A program made the translations under genes and the position numbers. Source: CAZRRV01 sp045660865 (GTDB taxonomy: Bacteria > Bacillota > Clostridia > Oscillospirales > Acutalibacteraceae). Taken from it: 64,000 bases of DNA. Position 1 is the first letter of the stretch. Each line of letters starts with the position of its first letter. This document shows positions 9,835 through 16,449 of the stretch, one piece after another. The stretch spans positions 16,822-80,821 of the forward strand of contig JAZREP010000011.1 in the NCBI GenBank assembly GCA_045660865.1. Reading direction: 5' to 3'. A model generated the notes under the pieces. That model searched no databases. It was given only the letters and a program-made list of their open reading frames with translations, and had not been told where the DNA came from.

Positions 9835-9915
9835 ATGAAGGTTGTAGTAGTTCGTTCCCCCAAACTCTTAAAAGGTATACTGAGAATGATGTTTAAAATC
9901 AGAAAAGACGATTAA
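9835..9915 (+). CDS. spoVM: Stage V sporulation protein M (26-aa spore-coat anchor)
   Basis: SpoVM is a 26-residue amphipathic helix that recognises the convex forespore membrane and anchors SpoIVA and the coat basement layer. This ORF encodes exactly 26 residues, starting MKVVVVRSPKLLKGILR and ending FKIRKDD. It shares with Bacillus SpoVM the MK start, the helix-breaking Pro9, the LPK/SPK-like KLL-G-I-R pattern and the basic RKD end. ATG 9835 is preceded by AGGTGG. The position downstream of prkC-rsgA is the same as in Bacillus, and sipL, whose product works with SpoIVA in clostridia, is the next gene. It is easily missed because of its length. Confidence 0.9.
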   Translation: MKVVVVRSPKLLKGILRMMFKIRKDD

Positions 9916-9923
9916 AATTACAT

Positions 9924-9953
9924 AAAAGGCACCTCATAACGAGGTGCCTTTTG
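9924..9953 (+). terminator. Rho-independent terminator after spoVM
   Basis: A perfect stem AAAAGGCACCTC / GAGGTGCCTTTT with a 5-nt loop, ending in a short T-run. It separates the prkC-rsgA-spoVM unit from sipL. Confidence 0.85.
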
Positions 9954-9958
9954 TCATA

Positions 9959-9986
9959 ATAAATTCATTCTTCGAATATATATAAT
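9959..9986 (+). promoter_or_regulatory. Possible sigma-E promoter of sipL
   Basis: ATA (9959-9961), then 17 bp, then TATATAAT (9979-9986), which resembles the sigma-E -10 element CATACAAT at 6 of 8 positions. It lies just downstream of the spoVM terminator and upstream of sipL, which belongs to the mother-cell (sigma-E) programme in clostridia. The AT-rich background makes chance matches likely. Confidence 0.35.
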
Positions 9987-10016
9987 TATAAAATGCTGAT
10001 TTAAGGAGAATGAAAG

Positions 10017-11543
10017 ATGGAACTGAATGTAATCAATACAACTCTTGGTACAAAACGTGAGCTTTTGAGTAAAAATTACGAGCAACCGATAGAAATGAAT
10101 ATGATTTTACCGGAATACTATCCGGAAATAGAAAAAATACTTTCCTGCAAGGGTGAAGCATACATATCCTCAAAGGCTGTGGAGGGTAATAGTTTAGTGC
10201 TAAATGGCACGGTGAATGTTACCCTTATATACAATGATTCAGAGGAGAAAATGAATGCGTATCACGCTTCGGTGCCCTTTAATAAGAAGATAGAACTAAG
10301 CCTATCGGAAATGTCGTTTGTTGCCTCTGCAAAGGCAATGATATCATACTTTAACTATAAAGCGACAAGCCCTAAAAAAGTTGATGTTCGCGGCGCTTTG
10401 AACATACCCGTTGAAATTTGGGTTAATGATAACTATAAGGTTATTGAAAAGATTGAAGATAACCTTATGGAAACAAAGCAAGATGTTGTAAAAAGCAACC
10501 GTTTCTTTGGTAACACAGAACAAAATGTGTTTATTGAGGAAGAACTTGCAATAGAGAATGACCGAGCAGCAGTTAAATGCATACTTAAGGTTGTTAAAGA
10601 TTGCAGGGTGGAAAGCTGTAAAATCATTAACAATAAGGTGATTGTTAAGGGGATATTGGACTGCAAGATTATTTATTGCAGCACAGAAAATCAAATTGAA
10701 CAAATCAGTGTTGAAATACCCTTTAATCAAATAATGGATTTCGACGGATTGGATGAGAGTTGCAGTTGCTTTGCGGATACACGGCTTTGTAGCTTTGATA
10801 TTGAAACAAAGACTAATTATGAGGGTGAAGTAAGGACGCTGATTTTCACAGCAACAGCCTGTATTGCACTTGAAGCATATAGAAACAATGAAACTAGTTA
10901 TTTGTCAGATGCATATGCCACAAAATATGAAACCGAGCTTGAAACTCAGGAAATCGCTCTTCTTTCCTTAATGGATGAACATGAGGAAAGGTTTGTTTGC
11001 AAAAAGGATATAGAATACCCCGAACAAATTATAAGAATAGAAAATTGTTGGGGCGAGGTTTTGAATTCAAATTTGCAAATTGAGTCGGGCAAGATGTTTG
11101 TAAGCGGCAATATTCTTGTGTGCGCTGTTATTTGTGATGCTAACGAACAGTATAGGTTTTTAGAAAGAACTATAGATTACGAATGGGAAAAAGCTTGCGA
11201 TGACCCTGAAAATAATTTGCTGTTAAAGTGCAAGGTTAAATTGCCTGCATTAACCTGTAATATCTCGGCAGATGGTATAGAGATTATAGCTGAACTTAAA
11301 ATGGTTTGCAGGGCATTTAAAGAGGAAGGTATAAAATGTATCAATAAGGTGAATTTACTTGAAGACAAACCCATTAAAAACCCCGATTCAATCGGCGCGG
11401 TGCTTTATTTTGCAAAAAGCGGTGATAGGATATGGGATATAGCAAAGGAACATAATACTGCTAAAGAATTGATAAAAGAATATAATAATGTCGACAGTGA
11501 TATTATAAAAGAAGATACAGCACTTCTTTTACCGCTTGTTTAA
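10017..11543 (+). CDS. sipL: SipL-like spore coat morphogenetic protein (SPOCS/DUF3794 plus LysM)
   Basis: SipL is the clostridial functional counterpart of SpoVID: it binds SpoIVA and is needed for coat encasement in the mother cell. The 508-aa protein begins with repeated SPOCS (DUF3794) modules, recognisable by MILPEYYPEIEKIL near residue 27 and by the internally repeated VKGILDCKIIY / VSGNILVCAVI strands. It ends in a LysM domain (about 462-508, containing SGDRIWDIAKEHN). An AAGGAG ribosome site precedes the ATG. It is the gene next to spoVM, the SpoIVA anchor, so this is a small coat-assembly locus. A terminator follows at once. Confidence 0.9.
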   Translation: MELNVINTTLGTKRELLSKNYEQPIEMNMILPEYYPEIEKILSCKGEAYISSKAVEGNSLVLNGTVNVTLIYNDSEEKMNAYHASVPFNKKIELSLSEMSFVASAKAMISYFNYKATSPKKVDVRGALNIPVEIWVNDNYKVIEKIEDNLMETKQDVVKSNRFFGNTEQNVFIEEELAIENDRAAVKCILKVVKDCRVESCKIINNKVIVKGILDCKIIYCSTENQIEQISVEIPFNQIMDFDGLDESCSCFADTRLCSFDIETKTNYEGEVRTLIFTATACIALEAYRNNETSYLSDAYATKYETELETQEIALLSLMDEHEERFVCKKDIEYPEQIIRIENCWGEVLNSNLQIESGKMFVSGNILVCAVICDANEQYRFLERTIDYEWEKACDDPENNLLLKCKVKLPALTCNISADGIEIIAELKMVCRAFKEEGIKCINKVNLLEDKPIKNPDSIGAVLYFAKSGDRIWDIAKEHNTAKELIKEYNNVDSDIIKEDTALLLPLV

Positions 11544-11549
11544 ATAAAA

Positions 11550-11579
11550 AACAGCCACTCGCATTTGCGAGTGGCTTTA
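11550..11579. terminator. Bidirectional terminator between sipL and the SDR gene
   Basis: Stem AGCCACTCGC / GCGAGTGGCT with loop ATTT, flanked by A-rich sequence upstream and TTTAA downstream. It lies between convergent genes, so it can serve both strands. Confidence 0.8.
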
Positions 11580-11584
11580 ATTGT

Positions 11585-12316
11585 TTAAGCAAAAAATCCG
11601 CCGTTAGCACCAATAACTTGGCCGGTAATAAAACTTGAATAGCTACTTGTTAAAAAGTAAATGGTTCTTGCAATTTCACCTGCGTCACCAACGCGTCCTA
11701 AAGGTGTTTCTTCAGTTAGGTGGGATAAATCTTGTATGGAAAGATTTGAGTTCATTCTGGTGGAAATAACGCCGGGAGCCACACAGTTGACGCGTATATT
11801 GCTGGGCCCAAGCTCTTTTGCAAGGGCTTTGGTGAATCCAATCACACCTGCCTTAGCAGCGGAATAGTGTACCTCACAGGAGGCACCGGTTTGTCCCCAG
11901 ACGGATGAAACATTAACGATGTTTCCCATCTTCTTTCTAATCATATAGGGGAGAGCGGCCTGACAGCAGTTGAAAACACCGGTAAGGTTAACGGCCAACA
12001 TTCTATCCCACTCGGCTTGAGAAATATCTGTAAAGAGCTTTTGCGAAGCAATACCAGCATTGTTAATAAGAATGTCTACACCGCCGAACCGTTCCTTTAT
12101 CTCGGCGAACATAGCATCAACCTGCGCGCGGTCACTTACATCGGCACGGACTGCCATACATTCGTATCCGCTCGAGTTTAGGGAATCACACAGTATTTTA
12201 GCCGACTCCTCCGATTTATAATAGTTGATAACTACACGGTAACCCTTTTGTGCAAAGAGTATAGCGGTAGCAGAACCGATTCCGCTTGAAGCGCCTGTAA
12301 TTAGAATGGTTTTCAT
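11585..12316 (-). CDS. Short-chain dehydrogenase/reductase, FabG-like
   Basis: NAD(P)-dependent oxidoreductase of the classical SDR family. The 243-aa protein has the dinucleotide motif TGASSGIG (7-14), NNAG (85-88), Asn110, and the catalytic Ser138, Tyr151 and Lys155, with the family C-terminus ending GANGGFFA. The closest role is 3-oxoacyl-ACP reductase (FabG), but the gene stands alone on the minus strand and not in a fatty-acid cluster, so the substrate is uncertain; a sugar or steroid alcohol dehydrogenase is also possible. It is transcribed from a good sigma-A promoter upstream. Confidence 0.85.
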   Translation of the reverse strand: MKTILITGASSGIGSATAILFAQKGYRVVINYYKSEESAKILCDSLNSSGYECMAVRADVSDRAQVDAMFAEIKERFGGVDILINNAGIASQKLFTDISQAEWDRMLAVNLTGVFNCCQAALPYMIRKKMGNIVNVSSVWGQTGASCEVHYSAAKAGVIGFTKALAKELGPSNIRVNCVAPGVISTRMNSNLSIQDLSHLTEETPLGRVGDAGEIARTIYFLTSSYSSFITGQVIGANGGFFA

Positions 12317-12357
12317 TACGCATCCCTCATTATATATGTTTTGGTGTTCATATCAGC

Positions 12358-12386
12358 ATTATAACACGATGCATTTAATATTTCAA
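12358..12386 (-). promoter_or_regulatory. Sigma-A promoter of the SDR gene
   Basis: On the minus strand: TTGAAA (12381-12386), 17 bp, TATAAT (12358-12363). This is a near-consensus housekeeping promoter about 40 bases upstream of the start codon. Confidence 0.75.
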
Positions 12387-12430
12387 TCCCAAATAACACT
12401 ATCTGTTGTATATTAGATAGGGGAGAGTTG

Positions 12431-12465
12431 CCACATAATGTGGTTTACATAAACAGTTTACATAA
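12431..12465. promoter_or_regulatory. Possible operator: palindrome plus direct repeats upstream of proC
   Basis: The perfect palindrome CCACATAATGTGG (12431-12443) is followed by two direct copies of GTTTACATAA (12443-12452 and 12456-12465), spaced 13 bp. All lie 25-60 bp upstream of the proC -35 box. The factor is unknown. Confidence 0.4.
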
Positions 12466-12488
12466 CATAACTTTATTTTAAAAATACA

Positions 12489-12517
12489 TTGACATACAAA
12501 TGAAAATATTGTATAAA
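12489..12517 (+). promoter_or_regulatory. Sigma-A promoter of proC
   Basis: TTGACA (12489-12494), 17 bp, TATAAA (12512-12517). It is near consensus and about 50 bp upstream of the proC ATG. Confidence 0.75.
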
Positions 12518-12566
12518 TATATGTATAGGTTTTAAACTTGCGTAATTTAGAGGGATTGAGTGAAAT

Positions 12567-13367
12567 ATGAAAACTCTAGGTATTATCGGTGTTGGAAACA
12601 TTGCCTCTGCAATTTTAGGCGGCGTTATAAAATCAGGTTACATAACACCGCAAAATATTTTTATATACGACCCAGATACAACTAAAACTCAAACCTTTTC
12701 CACAGAATATAGTGTTAAGGTTTGTTCAAAAGCAGAAGATGTTGTGAAAAGTGTTGATTATGTTCTAATAGCAGTAAAACCTGCTGTTGTTGATACTGTA
12801 CTCAAAACAATATCAAATTCTGTAAATAATCAATGTATTATAAGTGTTGCGGCAGGCATTTCGCTTTCATTTATCGCAGAACGTTTGCCTAAAAACACTT
12901 CCGTAATGCGTGTTATGCCAAACACCCCTTTAATGTACGGTAATGGCGCAGTAGGCTATTCGGTTAACGATTATGTTACTGATGAACAAAATGAATTAGT
13001 TAAAGGCATTTTTACTTCCTGCGGTTTAGCTGTACAGCTAAAAGAAAGTCTTTTGAATTCTGTAACTTCTGTTAGCGGCAGTTCTCCGGCCTTTGTTTTC
13101 CGCTTTATCAAGAACCTTGTAGAAGAAGGCGTTAAACAAGGCTTACCCCAGAATGTTGCAGAGGATTTAGTGATTCAAACTGTCATCGGCAGTGCAATTA
13201 TGTTTAAAGAAAGCGGTAAAACTGCTGATGAGTTAATACGTATGGTTGCTTCGCCCAATGGCACTACTGAGGCAGGTCTTTCGGCTTTAGATAAAAATAA
13301 TTTTGACGATGCCGTTAAGTCTGCGATTGATATGGCTTATAAACGTTCAATTGAATTAACAAAATAA
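12567..13367 (+). CDS. proC: Pyrroline-5-carboxylate reductase
   Basis: Reduces pyrroline-5-carboxylate to proline with NAD(P)H. The 266-aa protein has an N-terminal Rossmann motif (GVGNIASAI), the strand-loop AVKPAVV, VMPNTP, and the dimerisation/substrate region SGSSPAFVFRF. The C-terminal helical domain contains the conserved ASPNGTTEAGL loop. The size is that of the family. No proA or proB is visible nearby, so precursor supply comes from elsewhere. It has its own promoter and a possible operator upstream. Confidence 0.95.
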   Translation: MKTLGIIGVGNIASAILGGVIKSGYITPQNIFIYDPDTTKTQTFSTEYSVKVCSKAEDVVKSVDYVLIAVKPAVVDTVLKTISNSVNNQCIISVAAGISLSFIAERLPKNTSVMRVMPNTPLMYGNGAVGYSVNDYVTDEQNELVKGIFTSCGLAVQLKESLLNSVTSVSGSSPAFVFRFIKNLVEEGVKQGLPQNVAEDLVIQTVIGSAIMFKESGKTADELIRMVASPNGTTEAGLSALDKNNFDDAVKSAIDMAYKRSIELTK

Positions 13368-13368
13368 C

Positions 13369-13395
13369 ATATTTTTAAAGTTGCGTTCATATTAT
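13369..13395 (+). promoter_or_regulatory. Probable sigma-E promoter of spoIIM
   Basis: ATA (13369-13371, in CATATTTT), 16 bp, CATATTAT (13388-13395), which matches the sigma-E -10 consensus CATACAAT at 6 of 8 positions. spoIIM is sigma-E dependent in Bacillus. The predicted start would be about 25 bp before the ATG. Confidence 0.5.
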
Positions 13396-13425
13396 CTTAT
13401 AGATTAAAAAATTCAGGAGGATAAT

Positions 13426-14058
13426 ATGAAAAGGACAACCTTAGGTATTTTTTCGTTTAAGAGTTATTTAGTTGATTTAAAAAAGCACAGACCACTGCTT
13501 ATTCTTACGGTTTTATTCGTTTGCGGCTTGCTTTTCGGTGCGTTTATATTTAGAAATACAGCTGATAATATTGTCTCGTTTTTATCAGAATACGTTACAG
13601 ATAACCTGTTCAAGCGTAAAGATTATTCGTTTTTTAAAATTTTTTGCGTTTCGCTGGTTTCTGTTATACCATTTTTTGCCTCAGCTTTTATTTTTGGTTT
13701 AAGCCCAATCGGTCCGTTTTTAGTACCGCTTACAGCTTTTCTTCGAGGTTCTGGCATAGGGCTTATTACCGGGTATCTTTATAAGACTCACGAAATCAAA
13801 GGTATAGCGTTTTGCCTTTTGATTTTAATGCCATCATTCTTGTTTTCATCTTTTGTTATTTTGCTTTCAAGCTGTGAGTCAATTAAGTTTTCAGGCGCAT
13901 TGTTCCGTTCTTTTTCCATAAAGGCGGAGCCTGTTTCGTTTGGCAGAGATTTTAGAATATACCTCAGCCGATACTTTTTCTATCTGTTGTTAGTGTTACT
14001 TTGTTCTTTTATTGATACCGTTTTTTCGGCATCTTTTATACGATATTTTGAGTTTTAA
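13426..14058 (+). CDS. spoIIM: Stage II sporulation protein M
   Basis: Membrane subunit of the SpoIID-SpoIIM-SpoIIP peptidoglycan-remodelling complex, which drives engulfment of the forespore. The 210-aa protein is an integral membrane protein with about five hydrophobic segments, a basic N-terminal tail, and the family pattern in the middle (PFLVPLTAFLRGSGIG, then KGIAFCLLILMPSFL). AGGAGG precedes the ATG. The next gene is xerD; spoIIM and xerD are also neighbours in Bacillus, which supports both calls. Confidence 0.93.
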   Translation: MKRTTLGIFSFKSYLVDLKKHRPLLILTVLFVCGLLFGAFIFRNTADNIVSFLSEYVTDNLFKRKDYSFFKIFCVSLVSVIPFFASAFIFGLSPIGPFLVPLTAFLRGSGIGLITGYLYKTHEIKGIAFCLLILMPSFLFSSFVILLSSCESIKFSGALFRSFSIKAEPVSFGRDFRIYLSRYFFYLLLVLLCSFIDTVFSASFIRYFEF

Positions 14059-14068
14059 GGGGATTGTT

Positions 14069-14962
14069 ATGCGAATAGACTACTTAAAAAGCTTTTCTGT
14101 CTATTTGAATAATGAGAAAAAATGCTCTAAAAGCACGCTTGAATCCTATTTGCGGGATATAAAGCGATTTTTAGAGTATCTTTCGTCATACCCTTATTCT
14201 GAAATGAATGAAGTAGGGAGCGAGGTTGTAAATAAGTATCTTGAAACTGTGCAAAAAAGCGGTAAATCCTATGCTACAGTTTTGCGTACAATAGCTTCTG
14301 TAAAATGCTTTTTTAATTATTTGTATCATGTAAAGGCTATTGAAAATAAACCTGAAATTTCCGCTAAACCTCCAAAACCGGAGGAAAAGAAATTCCCCGA
14401 AATTCTTACGGGAGACGAGGTTAAACTTCTTTTAGCACAACCGAACTGTGCAGACATGAAGGGTGTGCGTGATAAAGCAATGTTAGAATTGCTTTATGCA
14501 ACAGGTATTCGTGTGTCTGAGCTTGTTAATGTTTCTGTTTCGGACATTGATTTGCAAATAGGTATTTTGCGACTTAAATCAAAACTGTCGGAAAGAATTA
14601 TACCGCTATATCCTTCGGCACTTAAATCTATTTCAAATTACATAACAAAGGTTAGGGATATTGTTGTTTATGATTCTACGATAACAACACTCTTTACAAA
14701 TATGAACGGGCGCCAAATGACACGTCAAGGCTTTTGGAAAATCATAAAACAATATGCCGAATTAGCTGGTATTAAAAAGGAGATAACTCCTCACACATTA
14801 AGACATTCATTTGCTGCACACTTACTTGAAAACGGTGCGCCGCTAAAGGATATTAAGGAAATTTTAGGTCACTCTGATATTTCCTCTACACAGATTTATA
14901 CACAAATGATGAGAAATCGCTATGCCCAGTCGTATAAAAGATATCATCCGTTGGCAAAATAA
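14069..14962 (+). CDS. xerD: Tyrosine recombinase XerD-like
   Basis: Site-specific recombinase, most likely the chromosome-dimer-resolution enzyme acting at dif. The start was set at ATG 14069 (after AAGGGGATTGTT); an upstream in-frame ATG at 14012 overlaps spoIIM heavily. The 297-aa protein has an N-terminal SAM-like core-binding domain (about 1-100) and a catalytic domain with Arg148, His242, Arg245, His268 and nucleophile Tyr277, all in the right order. The location beside spoIIM is as in Bacillus. No att repeats, excisionase or cargo are seen, so it is not read as a phage integrase. Confidence 0.88.
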   Translation: MRIDYLKSFSVYLNNEKKCSKSTLESYLRDIKRFLEYLSSYPYSEMNEVGSEVVNKYLETVQKSGKSYATVLRTIASVKCFFNYLYHVKAIENKPEISAKPPKPEEKKFPEILTGDEVKLLLAQPNCADMKGVRDKAMLELLYATGIRVSELVNVSVSDIDLQIGILRLKSKLSERIIPLYPSALKSISNYITKVRDIVVYDSTITTLFTNMNGRQMTRQGFWKIIKQYAELAGIKKEITPHTLRHSFAAHLLENGAPLKDIKEILGHSDISSTQIYTQMMRNRYAQSYKRYHPLAK

Positions 14963-14964
14963 GG

Positions 14965-14993
14965 TTGAATTATTTTACTGCGTGTGATATTAT
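14965..14993 (+). promoter_or_regulatory. Sigma-A promoter of the riboswitch-oadB transcript
   Basis: TTGAAT (14965-14970), 17 bp, TATTAT (14988-14993). The predicted start near 15000 coincides with the first base of the riboswitch P1 stem, which supports both calls. Confidence 0.75.
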
Positions 14994-14999
14994 GTTATT

Positions 15000-15095
15000 G
15001 CAAAAAGGGAGTAGCTGGCGGCTTAGCCGTTACATTGTGGCGTCACTACGGTCTTATGTTTGACCCGCCCATGTATTAAATAGCAAGACTTTTAC
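15000..15095 (+). ncRNA. yybP-ykoY family (Mn2+) riboswitch aptamer
   Basis: The RNA contains the two conserved strands that form the Mn2+ site in this family: GGGAGUAGC (15007-15015) with CGUCACUACG (15041-15050), and the closing strand UAGCAAGAC (15081-15089). Helices fit: P1 AAAAAG / CUUUU; P2 CGGC-UUA-GCCG (15019-15029); P3 ACAU / AUGU (15032-15035 / 15071-15074) continuing with G-GG / CCC; and an upper stem GUC / GAC around the internal loop. This matches the Lactococcus lactis yybP aptamer element by element. The P1 3' strand is shared with the 5' arm of the following terminator, so ligand binding should switch transcription on. Confidence 0.88.
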
Positions 15096-15132
15096 TGTGT
15101 TTTTTAACGCTGTAAAAGTCTTTGTTTTTTTG
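15085..15132 (+). terminator. Riboswitch expression platform: intrinsic terminator
   Basis: Stem AAGACTTTTAC (15085-15095) / GTAAAAGTCTT (15112-15122) followed by a run of T. The 5' arm uses the bases that close the aptamer P1 helix, so aptamer and terminator exclude each other. This is the classic layout of a transcriptional ON switch. Confidence 0.88.
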
Positions 15133-15141
15133 GAGGTATAT

Positions 15142-16248
15142 ATGGAAATTTTGTACGAAAATATTTTGAACATCACTTGGCAGCAGGTTGTCATGTGGGT
15201 AATCGGCGGTGTGCTGATTTATTTGGCGATTAAAAAGGATATGGAACCAACCTTGCTTCTGCCTATAGGTTTTGGCGCTATATTGGTTAACTTGCCTTTC
15301 TCGGGCGCTATCACTCAGGGTGATGAGCCCGGCGCACTCAGCGTTTTGTTTGATGCCGGTATTTCAAACGAGCTTTTCCCGCTAATTTTATTTATTGGTA
15401 TTGGTGCGATGATTGACTTCGGTCCGCTGTTATCAAATCCCAAGTTGATGATTTTTGGCGCTGCTGCTCAGTTTGGTATATTCTTTACTCTTTGCTTGGC
15501 ATCCTTGTTCTTTGATATAAATGATGCGGCTTCAATTGCTATTATCGGTGCAGCAGACGGCCCGACCTCAATTGTTGTAGCCCAAAAACTTGATTCTAAT
15601 TATCTTGGTGCCATTATGGTTGCGGCGTATTCTTATATGGCTCTTGTGCCGATTATCCAGCCGCCGATTATTAAGTTAATGACAACTAAGAAAGAACGCT
15701 TGATTCGTATGCCTTATAAGCAGAACAACGTTTCTAAGCTTACCAGAATTTTGTTCCCGATAATCATTACAATTATTGCCGGTCTTGTTGCACCTGCTTC
15801 TGTTTCGCTTGTCGGATTCCTTATGTTTGGTAACCTTATCCGTGAGTGCGGTGTGCTTAATTCTTTGTCAGAAACTGCACAAAAGGTGCTTGCAAACCTC
15901 GTTACAATTTTCCTTGGTATCACTATTGCTTCTAAAATGCAGGCTGAAAACTTCTTGCGTAAAGAAACACTGCTTATTTTAGGCTTAGGCTTGTTTGCAT
16001 TCATTTTTGATACCTTTGGTGGCGTATTATTTGCAAAGGTACTCAACCTGTTCTTAAAACAAAAAATCAATCCTATGATTGGTGCGGCAGGTATATCAGC
16101 ATTCCCGATGTCGGCTCGTGTTGTTCATAAAATGGGCTTGGCAGAGGATAATCAAAACTTCCTGCTTATGCATTCCATCGGTGTTAACGTTTCGGGTCAG
16201 ATTGCTTCGGTTATAGCCGGCGGTCTTATCTTAAACTTCTTTGGTTAA
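15142..16248 (+). CDS. Na+-translocating decarboxylase beta subunit (OadB/MmdB/GcdB family)
   Basis: Integral membrane subunit that decarboxylates carboxybiotin and pumps Na+ out of the cell. The start was set at ATG 15142 behind GGAGG; an upstream in-frame ATG (15097) lies inside the riboswitch terminator. The 368-aa protein has about nine to eleven hydrophobic segments and the family signatures AADGPTSI, GAAGISAFPMSARV and NFLLMHSIGVNVSGQI. A 43-aa OadG-like partner follows, while biotin carrier and carboxyltransferase genes are about 40 kb away at 55057-58268. Expression is predicted to respond to Mn2+ through the leader riboswitch. Which acid is decarboxylated (oxaloacetate, methylmalonyl-CoA or another) cannot be told from this subunit. 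Confidence 0.93.
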   Translation: MEILYENILNITWQQVVMWVIGGVLIYLAIKKDMEPTLLLPIGFGAILVNLPFSGAITQGDEPGALSVLFDAGISNELFPLILFIGIGAMIDFGPLLSNPKLMIFGAAAQFGIFFTLCLASLFFDINDAASIAIIGAADGPTSIVVAQKLDSNYLGAIMVAAYSYMALVPIIQPPIIKLMTTKKERLIRMPYKQNNVSKLTRILFPIIITIIAGLVAPASVSLVGFLMFGNLIRECGVLNSLSETAQKVLANLVTIFLGITIASKMQAENFLRKETLLILGLGLFAFIFDTFGGVLFAKVLNLFLKQKINPMIGAAGISAFPMSARVVHKMGLAEDNQNFLLMHSIGVNVSGQIASVIAGGLILNFFG

Positions 16249-16267
16249 AGAAAGGTATGGTTTTGTT

Positions 16268-16399
16268 ATGAATTATGAGCAATTTTTAAATAGTATCCCG
16301 TATCTGCTTAAAGGCATGTTAGGAATTTTCGTTGTAACGGCAGTTATAGTTTTAGCGGTTGTAATTCTTAATGCGGTTTCAAAACGTTTTTCCAAATAA
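16268..16399 (+). CDS. OadG-like small membrane subunit, 43 aa
   Basis: A short gene read directly from the sequence. ATG 16268 lies 20 bp after the oadB stop behind AAAGAAAGG, and the frame stops at TAA 16397-16399. The product has a short polar N-terminus (MNYEQFLNSIPYLLKG), one transmembrane helix rich in Val/Ile/Leu, and a basic tail ending VSKRFSK. This is the topology of the gamma/delta subunits (OadG) that bind the beta subunit in decarboxylase pumps; usual OadG proteins are about 80 aa and have a C-terminal extension, which is missing here. Assignment rests on size, topology and position. Confidence 0.6.
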   Translation: MNYEQFLNSIPYLLKGMLGIFVVTAVIVLAVVILNAVSKRFSK

Positions 16400-16405
16400 T
16401 AAAAT

Positions 16406-16439
16406 AAAAGCACACAATCAAACGATTGTGTGCTTTTTT
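16406..16439. terminator. Bidirectional terminator between oadG-like gene and glnN
   Basis: A perfect 14-bp stem AAAAGCACACAATC / GATTGTGTGCTTTT with loop AAAC, flanked by A and T runs. It sits between convergent genes and can act on both strands. Confidence 0.9.
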
Positions 16440-16449
16440 AATTTGTGGC

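Noticed and set aside
14069..14962. Tyrosine recombinase as sign of an integrated element
   Set aside because: No flanking att repeats, excisionase, repressor or cargo; the position beside spoIIM and the complete Xer motif set indicate housekeeping XerD.
15714..16070. 118-aa open frame antisense to the decarboxylase beta subunit
   Set aside because: No ribosome site, low-complexity product, and the opposite strand carries a strongly recognised gene; it is a shadow frame.
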